DNA of 64,000 nt from Strix aluco. Its lineage: Eukaryota; Chordata; Aves; Strigiformes; Strigidae. Positions 60,296 to 64,000 of the stretch are shown here, piece by piece. A program made the position numbers and the translations under genes. The stretch's first letter is position 1, and the number at the start of each line of letters is the position of its first letter. A model generated the notes under the pieces. That model was not told the DNA's origin. It did no database searches and worked only from the letters and a program-made list of their open reading frames with translations. Location: positions 8,182,632-8,246,631 of the forward strand of contig NC_133933.1 in NCBI RefSeq assembly GCF_031877795.1, written 5' to 3'.

Positions 60296-60691
60296 CAACC
60301 TGTAATTTTAGAAATCGCTTTAAATTGTTTGTGTTCAGTTTAATCACAGCGCACATCTGTTCATACTTGTTAAATGGTTTGGCTTTTTCATATATAGTAT
60401 TGTCCATACGCATTCATGCAGTGGAAATTACTATATACTCCCTCACAGAAACCCTTTGTGTTATTGGATATATTAGAGTGTTTGTCAGAGTGACTTAGGA
60501 TTCTTCAATACACTAGAGAAACTATAGTGAATGCTGAAATATTCAGGTTTAACAGAGTAAGCTTTTTACTGAAAATCATATTGAAATTAAACCATTGGGC
60601 AAAATGCACTGTTTTGTTATTTCAGTTTGGTTTCCTAACAAGTTTCTATGTACTGTTGTTTCTATATCTGTTTGCAACTTGGTATTCTACA

Positions 60692-60697
60692 AATAAA
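60692..60697 (+). terminator. DNAAF10: Alternative WDR92 poly(A) signal
   Basis: Second AATAAA, about 650 nt after the stop, with GT-rich sequence 10-20 nt downstream. Confidence 0.4.
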
Positions 60698-60715
60698 ATT
60701 ATATGGAGTGTTGTC

Positions 60716-63700
60716 TTAATATGAACAAAGTATATTATTCAAACATCCAGAGATCTAGAGAAGGAATGTACTTGTATAGGTTTACAGGAACAGTGTGCAG
60801 TACTTGGGTAAAACTTAACTCATTTTGCCGCAGGAGTCACTAAAACTTACCTCCATTGTGAAAAACTTTAAGGTAGCCAAAGTACTGCCTCTTTCTTTTT
60901 TCTTTTTTTTTTAACAGATTCAGTATTTCTTCAAAACCAGACATGACAGAGTAACTTTGTTACTGTAGTTTCACTTGAGCTTCTCTTTGTAACTCCCCTT
61001 GTCTCCAGCCTGTTTCTTTTCTGAGTTTTACCAGTGTGTGCTGGTGCCAGTTCTTTTTAGGAGGCACATCCAGTTACTGTCCTCTATTTGTGGATGTATG
61101 GTGGGGGCTTTCCTAATATTAGTAAGCTCTAATGATTTCATTTGCCACTTCTTTGGTATTAGCTCTCAGCTGACTTGTATGTGCGTATGCAAGTTTCAGA
61201 AACAGCTAAATACTTTTACCTGAAACCAGGTTGTGATGGGAAAATGTCAGCTTTGTCCAGGGTAACAAAAAAAAGAGTCCCTGTGTGGCCGTTGGCAAAG
61301 CAGCTCTATTTTCTCAGACTTCAGAATGAGGAATTGGTATCTGGCAAATTCCGGTGAGTCACCTGTGTCGCACGAAGCCACCGCTCCGGAAAACCAGAGG
61401 CTGGTCTGCGGAGAGAGAGGGGCCGGGGCCTTGTGTCTGACCAGGTCCTGCCACCGACCGGCGAGATGCCGGAGGAAGAGGCAACGGCCAAATACTGAAG
61501 GTTAAGGTAGGGCGAGCGGCAAATGGGGGAAGCAGTGGGGAAGTTGGAGGCTACTGGAAGTAGAAGGGGAAGCTGGGTTGAAAGGAGAGGTGAGGAGCTG
61601 TAGCAGAAGGGTGACGCTGAGGCTGGGGTGAGCTAGTGAGACAGATCGTGTGTCTGCCATCCCTCGCTGACCTGGCGCTATGTGATGTCCTCAGGCTGCT
61701 TGGGCAATAGCTCTGAAACCTCTTCCAAAGCTGGCTGTCCCTTCAGTTTGCTGGGGACCGATGAGTTCTCTACTGCAGCAAGTCACATCCTATAGGGTGA
61801 GGCAGGTCTAAAAGGTCTGAATGTGCTGATGGATCCAAACTGGACCTTGCTGCACTACCACTGTGTTACCGTTATTTATAATAAGAAATTACAGTGTCCC
61901 ACCAGCTTCCCAAAATCTAGAAACAATGCCCCTCCAAATAACAGATTGTGTCAGAGAAATGATATTGGGATAGCTAGATCACAAACTTAAAAGGGAAATG
62001 GGATGCAAATTTGCCTGTGTATTGTCAGTCAGGTCTGTTTTGGAGAGCACATGGTGACGATCTTAGGGCTGAGAGACTTGTGGACTTTTTCTCTCAGATT
62101 CCAGCTAAATACAAGCGAGATAAAACTGTCCTTACTAACTCCTGGGTATCTTCATTTATTAAACCAGCTGAGGGAAAAGAGAGCAGGCACCTGTGGGTAG
62201 AAAAGGCTCACAGGATATTAAACCTTGTGGAATGTAGAAATCAATGCCTGTGTAGCAGAGAGGGGTCAGCAGGAGAATTGCAATCAACCATAAACCCAAC
62301 GTGTCTGTAGAAGTCCATGATTTTAGCAGGTCAGGCTCTAGCCTTCAAATTTAGCCTCTTGTATCTCAGGTTTAGCAAGGGCCAGGATGGATGAAAGGAA
62401 TAGTAACAAACTGGGGAGGTATCTGTAACTAAAAAAAGCTTACTTCCAGAAAGGCAGGCCTTACGTTTGACCAGTGGGAATCCATCCCTCCATGAAGGAG
62501 GCATCTTGCTCTGCGGCTTGGCGCTGGGAGGGTGCCTCAGCATGGCCAGAACCATGGGGATGCCCTGGTAAGGTGCGTTCCCAGTGCTGTGGGCTTGCAC
62601 CAAAGCTGCTAAGGCTGAGTCTAGAATTTCAGGATTCCTGAGCAAGGGCTAGTGAGGTCTGTCCATCTGTCAAAACTGTACTGTGCTAACCGCTGGTGCA
62701 GGTGGGCATCCAGGTTTCACTTTGGCTTGACAAGCAAATGGCACATTGGGTAGCATGTTAGATGCACGTAGGCCTGCAAGTGCTCTTTCGAGGCATGTAG
62801 GCTAAATATTTGGTGGAAGGCAAAGATTTATGAGATCCAGCTGTCTTCCTTAAGACTTGATGGTTTGCTTTCAAGTGTAACATTTAGAATATGATGATTT
62901 TTTTTTTTTGACACGAGTAATCCCATCTGGTTGTGTGCATAGCATAATGCTGAGAGCATATTCTGAAATTATTTTAAATGTTGTCCCTCTTAGGGTGCAT
63001 CCCAGCAGGAGGGAGTAGGGGGAACTACTGCTGTGCAATCTCGGCTGCAGCTTGCTTTGAAAAGCTGGGCGTGTGGAGTTCAAAGAATTAATTCTAGTGC
63101 TTTGAGTCTAAAATGCACTGTTTGGAGATGGCCTCCACTAGCTTTGTGCTGTAAATAAAATATACTCACTGAAAGGTATGCTGGGCAGCAGAAATTTGTG
63201 GAAATATGGTTTCTCTAAGAGTCAAGCACAGAGTAAGGGAAGAAAAAGCTCTCGGCATAGGTACCTGTGAGGGAAAACAGAACTCTTGAGGGCAAGACTG
63301 GGCTCTTGGTGGTATTTCTGTTACGTACTTGGCCTGCAGCAAAAATGGCCTTTCCCTATACAAACAATTCGAGGGAGAACTCCTAGTGAGCCTACATGAT
63401 GGTGATACAAATTAGAGCAAGAACTAGTGAAAAACACTTCTTAAAGCTCCAGGGGCCTCCAAAAGATGAAATGTGTGACGTTACCTCTGGGTACTTAATT
63501 TTGGGATTCATTTTACTTGTTGTTTTGAAAATGCAGGAATGCGTTTCCCTCATGAGTAGCTGGTTTAATGTATTTTAAAATACATGATGGTTTGCATGGC
63601 GTGAGTTTGGAAAAAGCAAAGAGAGCTGGAGGGAAGTACAGATGACTGGTAGTGCTGTCCTTGTTCAGGGAAGGGAAGCGGCTGTATCTGTGTACCCAAA

Positions 63701-64000
63701 AAATGGAAGATAGTTACTGGCTGGAGAGAAGAGCTGTTGCTAGTGCCTGTACTATGACGTATCTCCTCAGCAGATTGGATTTCTGCTTCTTCCAGGCTAA
63801 ACAAGAAACTTAAGCAGACCAAAAGCTGCCTGTGGCAGCCTAGCCTGCTCTATTTATACTCCTTCCCCCTCTTGCTGGAGACTGGCACCTTGCCTCTGCA
63901 GCCTGGAAGCTGAAGAACTAAAGTGTGTTCTAAATAAAACCATAATGTATCAGAGATGAAATGCACAGGGCCAAATCCTCTCTGACGCAGCACCAAGGCG
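60716..64000. other. Intergenic region downstream of WDR92
   Basis: No gene could be supported. A small CpG-bearing patch lies at 61360-61530. 62331-62645 is GC-richer and open on the minus strand. AATAAA hexamers occur near 63155 and 63932 without an attached gene. In mammals C1D would follow; none of its exons was recognised here. Confidence 0.6.

Noticed and set aside
61466-61498. Short frame MPEEEATAKY in the CpG patch, considered as a C1D or other first exon
   Set aside because: It stops after ten codons, has no donor in frame and does not resemble the C1D N-terminus as I remember it.
62011-62310. 99-codon plus-strand open frame
   Set aside because: It has an ATT-type start only, no splice or poly(A) context and no recognised family.
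1-64000. Search for tRNA, rRNA, CRISPR arrays, operons or prokaryotic signals
   Set aside because: None found; the intron-bearing genes and CR1 elements show a vertebrate nuclear genome, where such prokaryotic features are not expected.

Overview
The window is vertebrate nuclear DNA, almost certainly from a bird. Genes are split by GT-AG introns of 0.15 to 23 kb. Two 3'-terminal CR1 LINE fragments of avian type lie at about 38.6 kb and 55.8 kb. Gene promoters sit in CpG islands, and the rest is AT-rich. No bacterial, viral, CRISPR, tRNA or rRNA features were recognised. The species cannot be fixed from the sequence alone.

Layout. 1-4.4 kb is upstream intergenic DNA holding one exon-like pair on the minus strand (3111-3421) that could be the 3' end of an unannotated gene. 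At 4.4-5.4 kb lies the CpG-island promoter of PPP3R1 (calcineurin regulatory subunit B). PPP3R1 runs on the plus strand from its start codon at 4830 to its stop at 43094 in six coding exons. The first coding exon contributes only the ATG and is followed by a 23.2-kb intron. Its 3' UTR ends near 45.2 kb. PNO1 (40S ribosome assembly factor) lies convergently on the minus strand, with seven coding exons from 52116 down to 46931. WDR92/DNAAF10 (WD40 cofactor of the R2TP co-chaperone) starts at 52312 on the plus strand and ends at 60046 in eight coding exons. The PNO1 and WDR92 start codons are only about 195 bp apart, inside one CpG island with several ETS-type motifs, so they very probably share a bidirectional promoter. 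From about 60.3 kb to the end no gene could be supported.

All three genes could be assembled exon by exon with consistent phases and full-length proteins (170, 247 and 358 residues). The gene order and orientation match, as remembered, the conserved block PPP3R1-PNO1-WDR92 of human chromosome 2p14. The three products do not form one pathway: one is a Ca2+ signalling subunit, one a nucleolar ribosome-biogenesis factor and one a dynein-assembly/co-chaperone adaptor. Only the last two share a promoter. I saw no clearly novel system. The most interesting leads are the exon-like pair divergent from PPP3R1, exon-like blocks inside PPP3R1 introns, Pumilio-type sites in the PPP3R1 3' UTR, and two small tandem duplications.
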